Under the pieces are notes generated by a model. The model saw only the letters and a program-made list of their open reading frames with translations. It did no database searches and was not told the DNA's origin. From Vigna angularis (taxonomy: Eukaryota; Streptophyta; Magnoliopsida; Fabales; Fabaceae), in contig NC_068971.1 in NCBI RefSeq assembly GCF_016808095.1, positions 29,037,631 to 29,101,630 on the forward strand: a stretch of 64,000 nucleotides of DNA, written 5' to 3'. The position numbers were made by a program, and so were the translations under genes. This document shows, piece by piece, positions 23,521 through 35,808 of this stretch (position 1 is its first letter; every line of letters starts with the position of its first letter).

Positions 23521-25360
23521 TTTAAAAGGTATTTTCAATAAATGATATATCTGTGAACTAGAGGGAAAGATACACGTATAAAATAATATGCTGTCAACTT
23601 TGACCTTTATTGACTATTTTAATCATAAATTTTCCCATAGACCTCCAAATGATGTAATTGTTTTTGTATTAGAAAATAGACTCAAAAATATTTTCAATGA
23701 CTACTAATTTGTAATTTTTGGACATTTGAGTAGGTATAATTAATTTCTTAAAGTTAACGTGTTATATATTCCTATCAACTCTGACCTTTGATGGTTGTTT
23801 TGCTAATAACTTTTTCCACTAAACTCCAAATGAGTTTATTCTTGTTTTTTTCGAATCTAGTCTCAAAGAACTTTCAAATGACTACTAATTCATAATTTTT
23901 AGACCACTGTACTAGATGTAGTTAATTTTCCAAAAACAACGTTTTTCTAAATGAGTTTATTTTCAAGTTATTGTTTCATGTTTCTTATTTTAGATGGGTG
24001 TGTGAGTTTAATGCACCAATGAACATGTTATGCCATTGAATTATTGAGAAAAAAAGGTAATTTAGGTGTTTTCATATAAGTTAGATGAGGTCCATGAACA
24101 TTGTTGGCCATTTTCTTCCCTGGTAATCGATTATAGGGGTCCTGTAATCGATTACCAAAGGTGATGGAAAATCATCAAGAAATCACATTGGACCTCTTAC
24201 TAGAGCAATGGCTAGGAAGATTCAAGAAGAAGAAGGATCATCTAACATTTTACTTCTATGGAAGGTTACTTATAAAAATCCTTCTTCTCTTAACTAAAGC
24301 ACTTATATTTTGTTTTGTAGGAATTAATAAATCTTGGAGACTATGATTGAGCCATCCAAGAAGAACCAAGCAAAGGAGCCAAAAAGCAAAGGAGGTGCTT
24401 ACGGCATGCACCAGCATTTTCCACGTGAATTGGCTGATGTGGAAGGAAGCACACACCTTGCTGGATGAGCTGGAAAGAGGCATGGACTTTGCTTGATCAA
24501 AATAAATCTGAATCATTTGAATTTAGGAGGGAATTAGAATTAGAAATTAGGCTCCTCTTCACCTATAAATAAGAGGGCCTTTTCCTTGTATTGATTCACT
24601 TTTGAGCTTAATGATATGCTGCAGAATTGGTTTTCCAGCTTTTGTGCTCTTAAGTCACCTTTGAATTACTACTTCTTCTCCTTTCCTCAAGCTTCCTTCC
24701 TCTGTAGGAAGGCCCTCTGAGCTGTGAGGCTTCACCCATACACCTTTCCTCCATTAAAACACCTCAAACACTGCATCATTTCATCCATCCGCTGCACCAT
24801 TATTCAGTACTGGTTTCCTCTGGTCTGGAACCTCTTCCTACTCGTTTCCAGCTGGGAATTGGTTTCCATCAAAAGGATTGGAGGGCATTTGTTCAAAAAG
24901 TTCAACATGACTCTTCAACTAGAAGAACATGACTCTTCAACATGGTTTTACTTTTGTTCTTGTGAATTTTTCCAATTTTTGAGATGGGTGAGTGAGTTTA
25001 ATTGTCATAGGTGGTGTTTAGTGCACCAACGAAAACGTTAGACTATTGAATTGTTGAGAAAAAAGGTCATTTAGGTGCTTTCATGTAAGTTATATGAGGT
25101 CCATGAGCCTTGCTGGCCTTTTTCTACCCTGGCAATCGATTACAAGGGTCTTATAATCAATTACCAGAGGCTTGGGAGGTATTTGTACAAAAAGTTCAAT
25201 GTCACTCTCCAATTGGGAGAACTGGACTCCCCAACATGGTTTTGCCTGTGTTCTTTGTAATTTTTTCCAAATTTTTATATGGGTGAGGGATTTTAATGTT
25301 CATGGGTTGTCAAATCAATTAACATTCCATGTTGAGAATATAGGTTGGTTCAATCTATGA
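23521..25360. repeat. Repeat family with TAATCGATTAC pairs, probably retroelement debris
   Basis: The segment near 23590-23770 recurs near 23772-23940 (TCAACTYTGACCTTTR.TG, then ACTACTAATT.ATAATTTTT). The segment 24000-24165 recurs at about 24985-25170 (TTGAGAAAAAAGGT, GAGGTCCATGA, CCCTGG.AATCGATTA). 24870-24980 recurs at about 25175-25280. Between them 24330-24700 has a TATA-like CTATAAATAAGAGGGCC followed by a TC-rich leader, as in an LTR promoter. No intact coding region was found. Confidence 0.5.
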
Positions 25361-25599
25361 ATATTAACATTGCAAGAAGATGTTGTGAATTGGAAATGTT
25401 TAATACAATCCATTACAATAATCGTTAAAAGTATTAACATTGGTTCATTCCATGATGACAACGTAGACATTCCATAATTTTATCAAGTAAACACTCCCCT
25501 ACTCCTGAGTCAATCTTCCATTCAAAGCAGCAACAAACTTAGTTTTGAAAGAATGTCACACACACAACTACATGAAAAATAAATCAATAAGGAAATTTT
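25361..25599. other. Short gene-free stretch
   Basis: AT-rich sequence between repeat debris and an integrase fragment. Nothing was recognised. Confidence 0.4.
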
Positions 25600-25995
25600 T
25601 ACAATTGAGGTGGTAGTGCTACCTCGTAAGCTACTACCCTAATAATTTTGAGAATCTCATAAGGTCTGAGAAATTTTGGTGACAACTTCCTTCAAGCTAC
25701 TAGCCCTTCTAACTATCGTTGGTGTAACTTGTAGAAACAAATATCTCCTCCCTCGAACTCCAAGGATTTCCTCCTCTGATCTACATAAGACTTTTGTCTA
25801 CTCTGAGTTGCTCGTAGTTGTTCCTGTATTACTTTTACTTTCTCTATTATTTGTCGTAACAACTCAAGACCCATAGTTTTTACTTCGCCATCTTGGTACC
25901 AGCACAATGTTCTATATCTCCTCCCATATAAGGTTTCATATGGTACTATTCCAATACTAGAATGATAGCTATTGTTGTACATGAATTCTACATTC
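25600..25995 (-). pseudogene. Ty3/gypsy integrase fragment (chromovirus type)
   Basis: Read on -, 25995-25713 encodes VEFMYNNSYHSSIGIVPYET, LYGRRYRTLCWYQDGE and RATQSRQKSYVDQRRKSLEF. After a frame break, 25690-25606 continues LSPKFLRPYEILKIIRVVAY, EVALPPQL. This is the end of the integrase core plus the C-terminal domain of a plant Ty3/gypsy chromovirus (Tekay-like). Upstream integrase and RT are absent: the similarity stops at 25995, where another repeat begins. It is a dead remnant. Confidence 0.85.
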
Positions 25996-26350
25996 TCCTA
26001 AGGGTATATATAAGCTACCTAACTAGTCTAAAGATCAAAACTAAAGCTATACGTGAGGTAACTTACATTAAAAGTAACTAAAAGGAGAATAAACTTATTT
26101 ATTCTTCTTTCTTTTAAGTCCAAAATATGGGAAGTCCCACATTGCTTGCACCTTAAAGAAAAGAAGAATACATAAACTTCTTTACAATCGAACTAAGAGA
26201 AAGAAACTAGAAAGCCAAAATACAAGCCTACGAAAACCTATGTTACTAAAGGCTAAAATACATGCCATGAAATATATGCTATGTCTTTTTATGCTTTTTG
26301 TCACTCTTTTAATCCCTTCATCCTTGTCCTATCTGTGATCACATCATCCC
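25996..26350 (-). mobile_element. Probable 3' LTR of a decayed retroelement
   Basis: On -, a polypurine run GGGGAGGGGGGGA (about 26350-26362) is followed by TGATGTGATCACAG, a plausible LTR start. About 165 bp of this segment (26004-26170, with AAGATCAAAACTAAA and GTCCCACATTGCTTG) recurs in direct orientation at 28999-29165. The pair looks like the two LTRs of one element about 3 kb long. The outer ends are degenerate and no clean target duplication was seen. Confidence 0.5.
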
Positions 26351-26742
26351 CCCCTCCCCAAGGTTGGAGAGGATTCAACCTCAGATCTTGAAAAACCTGT
26401 AACAAAGAGAGATTAATGTCTTATTGAGAAAGCATGCCATTATCAAATGGCTTTATTTCTTTTGTAATCCAAAGGAACTCCTCCTGGATCAAATGTCAAT
26501 CTGCAAAAAACATCAAACATTTTATGAATGAATTTATGTTTTCCAAATAATGTATATAGACAACGAATATTAGAAGAAGGCTTCTTTGGAATTGAATTGA
26601 TTTTTTTAATTGAATTGATTTTCTTAATGAAAACTAGGAATCCTTCTTTAGAACAACTTTTATTTTTGTATTGAGTTAAGTGTAAAAAAGAAAACATTAA
26701 CTCAAAATGTGGTTTAGAAAACATTTTCTCTCTCCTATCTTG

Positions 26743-26862
26743 TTTTCCTCTCATTTTCTTCTTTTACTTTCTTCTCTCTTTCTTTCCTCTCATTTTCTTC
26801 TTTTACTCACTCCTTTTTTTCTTTCCTCTCATTTTCTTCCTTTACTCTCTCCTCTTTTCTAT
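26743..26862. repeat. CT-rich tandem repeat, about 40 bp x 3
   Basis: TTTCCTCTCATTTTCTTC recurs near 26743, 26783 and 26823. Confidence 0.7.
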
Positions 26863-27209
26863 CTTGTAGGTCCTCATTTAAACAAGTAAGCATGCCATTC
26901 TCTTTTGCATCACTTGATGAGGAAGAAGAGCTATAAGTTTATAAAGGTAAGGAAGAGGTAGAATTATTAGTGACAATTTCTTCACCCCAAATGTACATTG
27001 CCTTTGTGTTGGGGTAGACAGAAGCTATAAGATCATGACCTAAGGATTTAAAACATTTAATATGGCTTGGTCAAGAAGGGGATTTAGGTTAGGAAGAAGA
27101 GGGGTTTGAAGGAGAATGAGTGCAAGATTTGTTAATGGGCTCCTTAGGAACATCATCGACTTTATCCTTTGATGCCGAGGATTTGTAAAAAGTCTACTAA
27201 TAGACCTTT

Positions 27210-27420
27210 CTATTTTTGTTGTTCATTTTCTTTAATATTAGTGTGATGCACAAGCATTTCAAGGTTACGGGCATACTCCTGCACACTTCGTCTACCATGA
27301 TTAAGCCGTTGGAGCTTAACCAAGAGTTTCCTAAAGTAGTGAGGAAGTACAAAATGTTGAATTATAATGTCCTTAAAAAGTTCTATACAAGGACACAATC
27401 GAAGAGACATACTCTTTAAG
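27210..27420 (-). pseudogene. Ty3/gypsy gag fragment
   Basis: The - frame reads FVLPHYFRKLLVKLQRLNHG then RRSVQEYARNLEML, matching the retrotransposon gag core (pattern FVPxYYRRxLxxKLQxLxQGxxSVEEYxxEFExL). Only about 65 codons remain. Its place between the two direct terminal repeats at 26004 and 28999, and its - orientation, fit one decayed element whose pol was lost. Confidence 0.7.
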
Positions 27421-28998
27421 AGGCAAAAAAATCAAGTGAAAACTACTAGATAATGATATAAAAGGAACCTAGTAAAGCAAGAAAAATTGGCACAAAAAAA
27501 TGGCAGCAAACTAAAGTACTTAAAGAGAAAAAATAGCAAGGAGCATGAGGAAATCAAAACAAAGGCACCTATGAAAATACTGCACCAAAATAATACACAT
27601 AAACAAGAGGCAATTACAAAAACAATTCTGGGCATACATGAAGAGAAAGATCCTAAAATGATGATGATAGAGGCTTAAATTAAGATTTCAAACACACACA
27701 CAAATTGGATGAGTGTCTCAGCCATAATCAAAATAGTAAGCACAAAACAAATTGATGCATTGGTGATTTTTTGCAAACTGTTGCAGCTATATGTTTCGAC
27801 CAAGCATAAAAAATAGAGTATGTATGTTTGAACAACACTACTTTTATGTTTCTTTAAGACCTCTACTAGTGCAAAACATATAAGCAAAGCATACACACTT
27901 AAATCCTAATTTGATTCATCTCAATTCAGCATATAAGAGAAATGATGCAAAAGACTCAAACAAGTGCAATTCAAGAAAAAATTTCTTGAAAACTCTTGAA
28001 GAGGAACCACAAATGACTGAAATCAAAGGTTAAACATAGAATAAAGAAATAATACCTGGAAAAGAAGACAAAAGAGAATTTAGAAGCCTACTTGTTGAAG
28101 ACTTCCAAAAAGGTACTTATTGCTTGTGTTGGAAGGTTCTGTTTTGTAGCATCTGGAGAACAACTTTTTAGACCACTTCTAGACACTTAATTAGAGTCTT
28201 TAGATCACTCTTACCTTGATGAAGTATAACATCCAGAAGAAAGAGTCCAATCAACAAACATATAAACAATAAGGAATTAGTATAAAATAGAATATGAATG
28301 ACAAAAACAACAAGCAAATTGTGGAGTATTGAATGAATTAATAACAAATGAACACCATAAAGGATGAAATTAAGGTGGAATAAGCACTGAAAGTTGTTCC
28401 TAACATGTAAACAAAGCCATAGAAAAACGTTTCACTCAAAACAGACTTCAAAAACGCAATTTAGAAGCAAAACAAACTGGACAAAACATTAGTGTCCGCG
28501 CTGAGCGAGGACTATAAGCGATGAACGCTGACGGAAAGAAGAACAATGCTTTAGCATGCCTTCCTAAAAATCACCAAACCTAAGGCTCTAGATATAAATA
28601 AAACTAAGAACTAAACAAGAATAATTAAGAAATGAAATTAAAAGACTAAAATTGAAAGAGAGAAAGGAGATGAAACTTATGATTTGAAGACATTCCACTT
28701 GGAACGATCCAAGATAAATGCCAAGGGGGATCCCCATTTGTTCTTCATAAGATAAGACACAAATTTAAACTAAGAGACAAATTTCTATCTCAAAGAAGTA
28801 ATCAATTGAATGCAGAACAATCTTTATATTCAAATTTGAAGGTGTACTTACAAAGGAGACCTTAGGTTGCATATATAGCACTAGGAGATGAAGTAGGTGA
28901 GAAAACTAAGGGATGTTGGACTTGAAGGCCTACAAGTTTGGACAATAGCTTTCAAGGTTGTTTTAGGTTCCACATCTCTTAATTCTACATAGTTTTAA
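27421..28998. other. Non-coding interior of the decayed element
   Basis: A-rich sequence without a recognisable frame. GATCCCCATTTGTTCTTCAT near 28730, next to CCAAGGGGGA, may be a further retroelement border. No gene was identified. Confidence 0.35.
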
Positions 28999-29165
28999 GG
29001 GGGGTATATAAACTACCGAACTATAGTATAAAGATCAAAACTAAAATTATACATGAGATAACTTGCACTACAAACAACTAAAAGGAGAAGAGATTTATTT
29101 ATTCTTCTTTCTTTTAAGTGGAGTCCCACACTGCTTGCACCTTAAAGAAACTATAAGAAAGAAAC
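28999..29165 (-). mobile_element. Probable 5' LTR remnant
   Basis: Direct repeat of 26004-26170 (GGGTATATA.A.CTACC, AAGATCAAAACTAAA, TTATTTATTCTTCTTTCTTT, GTCCCACA.TGCTTGCACC). It is truncated at about 29165, where an unrelated repeat with CTATACC motifs begins. Confidence 0.5.
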
Positions 29166-29480
29166 TATGTGTCTAACAGGTATAGAAAATATTCTCCAAT
29201 ATTACATTTTTTTTCACCGCGCCACTTTTATACCAGTTCTATGTCTAATTGGTATAGAAAAATGAATTTTTGTACTTGTTTTGATTGCAACTAGTATAGA
29301 AATCTTTGCAATTTATTACAATTTTGCCACTACACCACTTTCTATAGTTGTTATGAGTGTAACCAATATATAAAAGTTTTTCATATTTACAATACTGTCA
29401 TCGCACCACTTTCTATACCTAGTGGATTTTAATAGGTATAAAAAGTATATTTTGCACTTGTGACAAGAAGCCATCAATTT
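29166..29480. repeat. CTATACC / GGTATAG subterminal-like repeats
   Basis: Units with CCACTTTCTATACC and GGTATAGAAA recur four or more times in about 300 bp and look like the subterminal array of a CACTA element. No CACTA end was found directly beside it. Confidence 0.45.
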
Positions 29481-29695
29481 TGTTACAACACAAATGAATT
29501 ACATGCAACAACAATTGACAACAACTCACAGGGCCTAAATTGCCATGCATTAGATTTCATATGACTTCTTTGATAAGCTTCACAACAATAAGCCTATATC
29601 ATCATCTTTTCTTGAGAGGGGAGTGTAGTGGTGGTGCAGCAAGACAACAAAACTTTACACATATAAACGTGTTTGTGATGATTGTTTGATATTGT

Positions 29696-31190
29696 CACTA
29701 GTACAAAAATTGCGTATAACGTCACCCGTTCAACGTTCCATAGTAGAACAACCAACGTTAACAATGACCGGTGACATTGTTGTAAATAAATTCATTTCGC
29801 ACCATGTCGATTGAATTTCCTAACCGTCGTCTTTAAGGAAATAATATCCAATCGTACACAAAGTCGACATAAAACTATGACCTTAGTAATCACATAACGT
29901 TAGCTAAGGAAACAACATACGTCGAATACAAAATAATTAACTACTAAATAGTGATTTACTAAATATGACGTCAACCATAACAAACATTGGATGTTGTATA
30001 TTACAGCCAGCAATTATGTTTTTATTTTTCTTTTAAATCAACCCATAAAACGTCGAATTGGTAAGGACTTCAACGTTTTATCGTCAACTTGAACCCAAAG
30101 CCTCAGTCCTTTTTTATTATTTTTTCTTTTTTCTTTTAACTTACCACAAAACGTCGAACTCTTTTATCAATTCGACTTTTTATTTGCCAGAAATTATGGA
30201 TTTTATTTTTTCTTTTAAACCAACCCATAAAACGTCCTTATACTAAAGACCTCAACATTTTATTATGCTATTGAAGTCAAAGGGTCACTGCATAACACGT
30301 CGAACTCTGTGGGGATTGGACGTGATTGGCTCTCAACAATTATTCATTTTTTCTATAAATACAGCTTCAGAGCCCTGGATAACCTCTACACTTGCATTTA
30401 TAAAATTTCTTGTAATATTCCTTCAAGGTTTCTTTGTGTTAACTTTTTTCTTTGATTTTGTATTAGCTCCTTCAAGGTTTGATTCTTTGTTATGTTGAAA
30501 AACTTGAAGGAATGATACAAACTCAACGAAAACGGTTGATACTTTTCAAAACCTTGCAACTTCCATTCATAAAATTTCTCGTAACAATTTGTTAAGTTTT
30601 TTCTTTGTTTTTCTATCAACTCTTTCAATTTCACAAAAGTGAGTCATTTCCTTGTGGTTTGATTCTTTGTGCATGGTGAAAAGCTTGAAGGAGTGATAGA
30701 AATCCAAAGAAAAAGGTTGAGAGATTTGGATTTTGTACCCTTTCAAAACACTACAACCTCTATTCACCAAAATCCTTCTACATATTAACTATCATGTGGA
30801 TCTTTTCGTGGTTAGATTTTCATTTTTTTTCCTATGTTTAGTGTTATTATGCTTTTCTTTTGTTTTTGTTTTCATTTATGAACATACGTTCTGTAAAAAT
30901 GGATTTCTTTTAGAAATTCTTCTAAGAGTTTTACGTTGAACCCTTGTAGAACTTGACGTCCCACTATATATTAACAACGAAACACTTCCTAATTCGACGT
31001 TTTATTATGCAAAGTCACTTTGTTACACGTCGTATTCTTCTGGGACTTCGACGTTTTACTGACTAGTCAAAAGCCAAAGGGTCAATCTTTTTTTATTATT
31101 TTTCCTTTTTTCTTTTAAACTAACCACAAAACGTCGAACTCTTTTCCTTATACATGTATTATTGTTTGTTTGGATTTTACTATCTAGTAG
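29696..31190. mobile_element. CACTA-type non-autonomous element (left end certain, right end degenerate)
   Basis: The left end is CACTAGTACAAAAATTGCG. The first 600 bp and the last 200 bp carry repeated AAAACGTCGAA / TTCGACGTTTTA motifs, a typical subterminal array on both flanks. The middle (30300-30950) has a TATA-like CTATAAATACAGC and a partly duplicated segment of about 175 bp (GTTTGATTCTTTGT, GAAGGA.TGATA, ATTCATAAAATTTCTCGTAA), but no coding motif. The right end should mirror the left; only CTAGTAGTG at about 31182-31190 is present, so the border is uncertain. Confidence 0.6.
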
Positions 31191-31520
31191 TGACATTATG
31201 TTTGTCTACTAAATAGAGAATACAATCCACTCCATTGAAAACTGACTTGTCATTTATCAACGATCTTTACCAATAGTTACATTTGTCGGTATTGTCTTGT
31301 ACCTGATCAGTCATGTCATTACCGACAAATATTACCCATCGAGAATTATCGATAAATATATCTATGATAATTAATGAGGAACTAGTGTCATTTTTACTAA
31401 TAGTAATTCTGACCTATAACACTTTTACTAATGAATTTTTGTCTGTCGATAATCTAACGAAAAATAATAATTAGTAATGAACACTGATTATTGGTAAATC
31501 TTTTTTTTTTCTTTGTAGTG
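31191..31520. mobile_element. Second CACTA-type terminus
   Basis: The right end reads CACTACAAAGAAAAAAAAAG on - (ending at 31520). The sequence before it has TTACCGACAAAT, GATAATTATCGATAAA and GTCGATAATC motifs, as in the subterminal zone of the element at 49280-51320. Its left part is missing or fused to the element before it. Confidence 0.5.
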
Positions 31521-32083
31521 GTTAGGCATTCTATTTTGTTTTACTATTTTTTTTAACTAAGACCATGTCTATGGGACAAGGCTATGGTCTAAAATGAATA
31601 TGATTTATCTTGGTTTTGACCTTTATACGAATAATTTTTTTTCGTTAATTGATTAGGAATAAAAAACAAATTATGCATCACCCTAATCCCCTACTAGTTA
31701 AATAATAACATTAACAAACACGTTGGAGCATTATTATTTAATGGTTACAATATTTTTAACATGCAATAAATGTGTCCAACACTTCCAATCTCTAAATCAA
31801 AGAATAAAAATAATGACAAGAATTTTTTTTGTCATTAGCTTCGAATAACTTCACCAAACCAGAATTAATCAACAGTTCATGGTGAACACATTTTCTTTAG
31901 CGACGAAATCCTTACCTAGTTAGTTAGAAAAAAAGTATAAAAAAGAGAAGAAGAAAAAACTCACTATATTATTTAGAAAATGAAAAGACTTGTTCGGTGT
32001 GTGTATGTTTTTTTTGTTCTCAGAGAGTTTTAGTAGAAAACAAAAGAAACCATTGATCATGAAATAAGCACATTCTCCAGCAG
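31521..32083. other. Gene-free stretch, 3' flank of the small basic-protein gene
   Basis: AT-rich. It presumably contains the 3' UTR of the - strand gene ending at 32084. Nothing else was recognised. Confidence 0.4.
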
Positions 32084-32512
32084 TCAAACGAAGGAGGGGC
32101 CATACTTTCCAAGGTCCATGGAAGACTTAGCCGACGAAGGAACAGAAGCGTAACGAGACGAAAAATCATAAGCATAATGTTCCTCTCGTTTCTCTTTAGT
32201 TCCTTCATCAAAGTTTCGGGCATAACTTCGAGCATCATAGCGGAACGAGCCTTGCTTTCTATACCCAATGGCGCGATTTTTATTATTCAACCGACGAACC
32301 AAGTTTTTCCATTTGGAACTTGCCACATGTTTTGACCATTCCCTTATCTTCCTCCACCATTGCACCTTCTCTCTCACTATCTTCCTCTGCGACGACGTCG
32401 TTCTGGAGCTTTCTCCGAAGCAGGAAAAGTTGAAGCAACAACCTCTCTCGAAGAACGCATTATCTTGCATGTCGTCATCGACGAATCTTATCCTGTTCGA
32501 CGATGGTGTCAT
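32084..32512 (-). CDS. Small plant-specific basic protein (stress-induced-protein-like family)
   Basis: 142 codons from the only in-frame ATG, at 32512; the open frame upstream has no ATG and reads as 5' UTR. It has a Cys/Phe patch CCFNFSCF (25-32), a basic Trp-containing helix VQWWRKIREWSKH (50-62), and a conserved block GSFRYDARSYARNFDEG (88-104) followed by FSSRYA (117-122). The block F-x-YD-x-x-SYAxNFD-E/D-G marks a family of short plant proteins of unknown function that are sometimes labelled stress-induced. No membrane span or signal peptide is visible. It has no intron. The sharp GC rise over flanking DNA supports a real gene. Molecular function is not known. Confidence 0.75.
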   Translation of the reverse strand: MTPSSNRIRFVDDDMQDNAFFERGCCFNFSCFGESSRTTSSQRKIVREKVQWWRKIREWSKHVASSKWKNLVRRLNNKNRAIGYRKQGSFRYDARSYARNFDEGTKEKREEHYAYDFSSRYASVPSSAKSSMDLGKYGPSFV

Positions 32513-32878
32513 CTTCGCCGGAGAAAGGAGAGAGGTAATCGGAAATGTTTGTGATATCAAAACTCTCTCTCCCTTTCTGTCTTGGGTTTTGCATTCTGCG
32601 AGATAATGAACCAATGAAGAACCTGTTTTAGCAAAATAACACCGCAGAACAGATAGGTTGCCAGATTAATAATTAGTTACCAACTTCCTTTCGAAAGTTC
32701 CTATGACAGTTGGCTCCACATAATAGTTTTTCCCAAAACCAACTTGCATAGAATTAGAATCTTCTAATCTAAATTAATCGTAACATTTCATTGTATATGC
32801 TTTTTACATTTTCATTCTATTTTATTGGAATATTCTATCTTTCTAGATTCCTCAATTTTGTATGACCATAAATAAATT

Positions 32879-33007
32879 ACCTTGTTAATTAATAATATAT
32901 TTGATCCGTCCTTAACTTAGTACCTTGTTAATTAATAGAATATTTGATCCCACCTTAAATTAGTACCTTATTAATTAATAATATTTTTACCCAATGTTAA
33001 GTTAGTT
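32879..33007. repeat. 43-bp tandem repeat, three copies
   Basis: TACCTTGTTAATTAATA followed by ATATTTGATCC..CCTTAA.TTAG starts at 32879, 32922 and 32965. Confidence 0.8.
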
Positions 33008-35559
33008 GATAGAGTCAAATTTTAAATATGAAGTATTATCCATTTTAAAACTCTTGCTACTATTATTAAGACAGCACTTAAGAAAAATATATTTAAATTG
33101 TGATTAATCATAGTTACTAAATAATATGAAATTATTAAATATATCAAAATAATAGACAATAATGAAATAAATAATAGACAAAAGGATGATGTATTTACGA
33201 ATTAAGTATGGTCTAGACCGAATAAGATTGAGGATCGGAGAGGTCAAATATGACTTAAAGTTGGAGAATCTAAACAAAATCGAGAGTTGAAGAGATCAAA
33301 CAAGGTCGAATATCGTTAAGGCCGAACAAGGCAAAAGCTAGAGAAAGCAAACAAAACCGTGAGTTAGAGAGACCAACTAACGCTGAGTACTGGAGAAGTC
33401 GAATACGAATGAAATTGAGATAAACCAAACAAGACCAAGGACCAATGAGGCCGAACATAAAATGGACTATTGTTTTTTTTTATTTCAAACTAATCAAAGT
33501 AAATTTTCAATTAATTTGTCAATGATCTTACAATTAATCAAAATAGATTCTCAAATAAAGGCAAGACCTTTATACATTATTCATAATAAATTCAACCAAA
33601 GTACATTCAATATTAAATCCTATTATGTTTAATTATATCTATTCTTTTATCTCGTAACCAAATTAAAAGTTAATTAATTAATGTATATTCTTGACTAATT
33701 GTTGTTAAAATTTTTACCATTAATCAAAGCACATTATCAAATGGTAGAAAAAACTCATTTAATCATATGAAAGTTTTTAAATTCAACCAAAGTATTTTCT
33801 CAATCACAATTAAAAACCTTTAGACTATATAGATAAAAAAAACCTTGATAGTTAGTTATGATGTAGAACCATTACTTTTTATGTAATTGAGAGATAGAAG
33901 ACGTAGATGAAGGATACCTCAAACTAATAATAGAAAAAAACAAAGACATTATTTCAACCTAACTTCAGAATCTATAATGAAATTACAGAAATAACCCTAA
34001 AAGCTTAACTCTCCATAGATGGAGTGAAACACATTATAAATGAAAATAAAAGAGTGGAAGATGTGGTGGATAATAACTGCACCAAACCATATTACTTTCC
34101 TTGGTCTCTTTATATAGATCTTGATTGGGTTTAGATTCTGATTTTTCTATTGCTAAAATCTAATTTATGATATTGTAATATCTCCCCAAATAATTAACAT
34201 ATTTGATTAATTTTTAAAATATTTGAAAGATATTCTTGGTTGATATTTTTATATATAATTAAATTAATTATTTTGTAAAATATCTAATAAATTATCAACA
34301 ACAGAATTTTTTCTCAAAAATTCAATTCATCCTTTCTTATTTTGTCCAAAATTGTTGAGAGACCCAAAATATTTGTCTTTAACCCTTTTTTTTTTCTAAA
34401 AGTTGTTATAATGAGAAGATAAAGATAAAGAGGATGATGATGTGACGACCTATCACTAGACGAAGTGGTGTGTGGAGGACTAGAACACGTGACAATATCT
34501 TGTTGGTCAGATTCATGAGTGGATGATTGTCACTTGGCAACATCTTAAATGATCTGACATGTAAGGGGTATGAGGCATGTGAATAGGGAAATCGAGGGGT
34601 GTAGAGTAGAAATTATGAATGACCCATTTCAGAAAAAGGAGTGTATAAGTGAAACTATGGATGCATTCAAATCCTTGTATATTTCTTTTTATAACTTTCT
34701 AATTTTGGACTTATTTTGTAACTTAAAAATAATTTAATTTCATGCTTTGAATGAATAAACTTTAACTTTAGCTGCATCAATAAACATTAGGATATCGAAG
34801 AATAATTTATGCAACTAAAAATCACTTTTTAAGACATTTTATTCATAAACTTAATAAGTCCAATTATCACAAATAATATTTAAATCAATATTTTAAACAT
34901 ATAAATTCCATAAAAAATTTGAAAATTAAGCCTAAAAGGCGGGCATAAATATGCATTGATCAGTACATCAACCCCCCTAATCTTCAATTGTGAGGAACTT
35001 TAGTAAAATAGTTGTAGTTAGCCTTTGGTTTACGAAACATGGTATTGAGAACAGGTAGTTGGTAGTCATTTTGTACTACAAAGAAAATTTGTATCTTTAG
35101 TAATAACCGTACTAGTAGCCCTTTGCGTCAAGCAGCATAGCGACGAAGAAGTTTAAATAATGGGATGAAAGGTTTGACTAGATGTGAATGGTGAATAATT
35201 GTCATGGAGTTGTCTTTCATTCAGTACTCATCTCTTTCCTTTTACCTTTTATAATTTGTAGTTTTCCACTAACGTATATGTAGTGGAGCATAACCTATTT
35301 TTCATACAATTCCCTCAATGATTGTTGTAAAAAATTCACTTTTACTCATCTAAAGCTTGATAAGGTAAGAAATATACAAATATGAGAGTTATTCAACCAA
35401 GACTAGTAAGCTATTTGTTAAGACAAGATCATCTATAAGATTAAACTGTCTAAATGTTATCACATGTTTTTAAATGTTATCACATGTTTTGAAGTTTAAG
35501 AAACAATATGAAACAAAATGAGCAAAGTGTTTTATTTGAAAAAATAACACTTTGGTGTC

Positions 35560-35808
35560 ACTGAGTGCATAAACATATATTTTCACTAAATCTTTATGAA
35601 TTATATTAGTAACAAGCTCAGTACATATAATTTGTATGCACTAGGTTGAAGGGAAGTGTTAGATATATTATCTCTATTTTATATTTATCTTTTATCTTTA
35701 GTTAGTTTGTTATTTATTTTTTAGTTGTATTTTGGACTTAATCCATATTTCTTTCGTTATAAATGGAATACCCTATGTGTATATTTAATTCAAAAGAGAT
35801 TAATTACA
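35560..35808 (+). mobile_element. Ty1/copia-type remnant with LTR
   Basis: The purine run GAAGGGAAG is followed at 35657 by TGTTAGATATATTATC. The segment then runs through TTATAAATGGAATACCC (promoter-like) to TTAATTACA at 35808, giving an LTR of about 150 bp with TG..CA ends. Just before it, 35577-35600 reads FTKSL, as at the end of copia RNase H. The rest of pol is unrecognisable and no 5' LTR was found. Confidence 0.5.

Noticed and set aside
24724..25041. 105-codon frame after a TATA-like box
   Set aside because: Sequence is repeated at 25170 with different frames; no domain; part of the repeat family.
32513..32614. Longer N-terminus for the small basic protein
   Set aside because: The upstream open frame starts with TTG, not ATG, and shows none of the family features; treated as 5' UTR.
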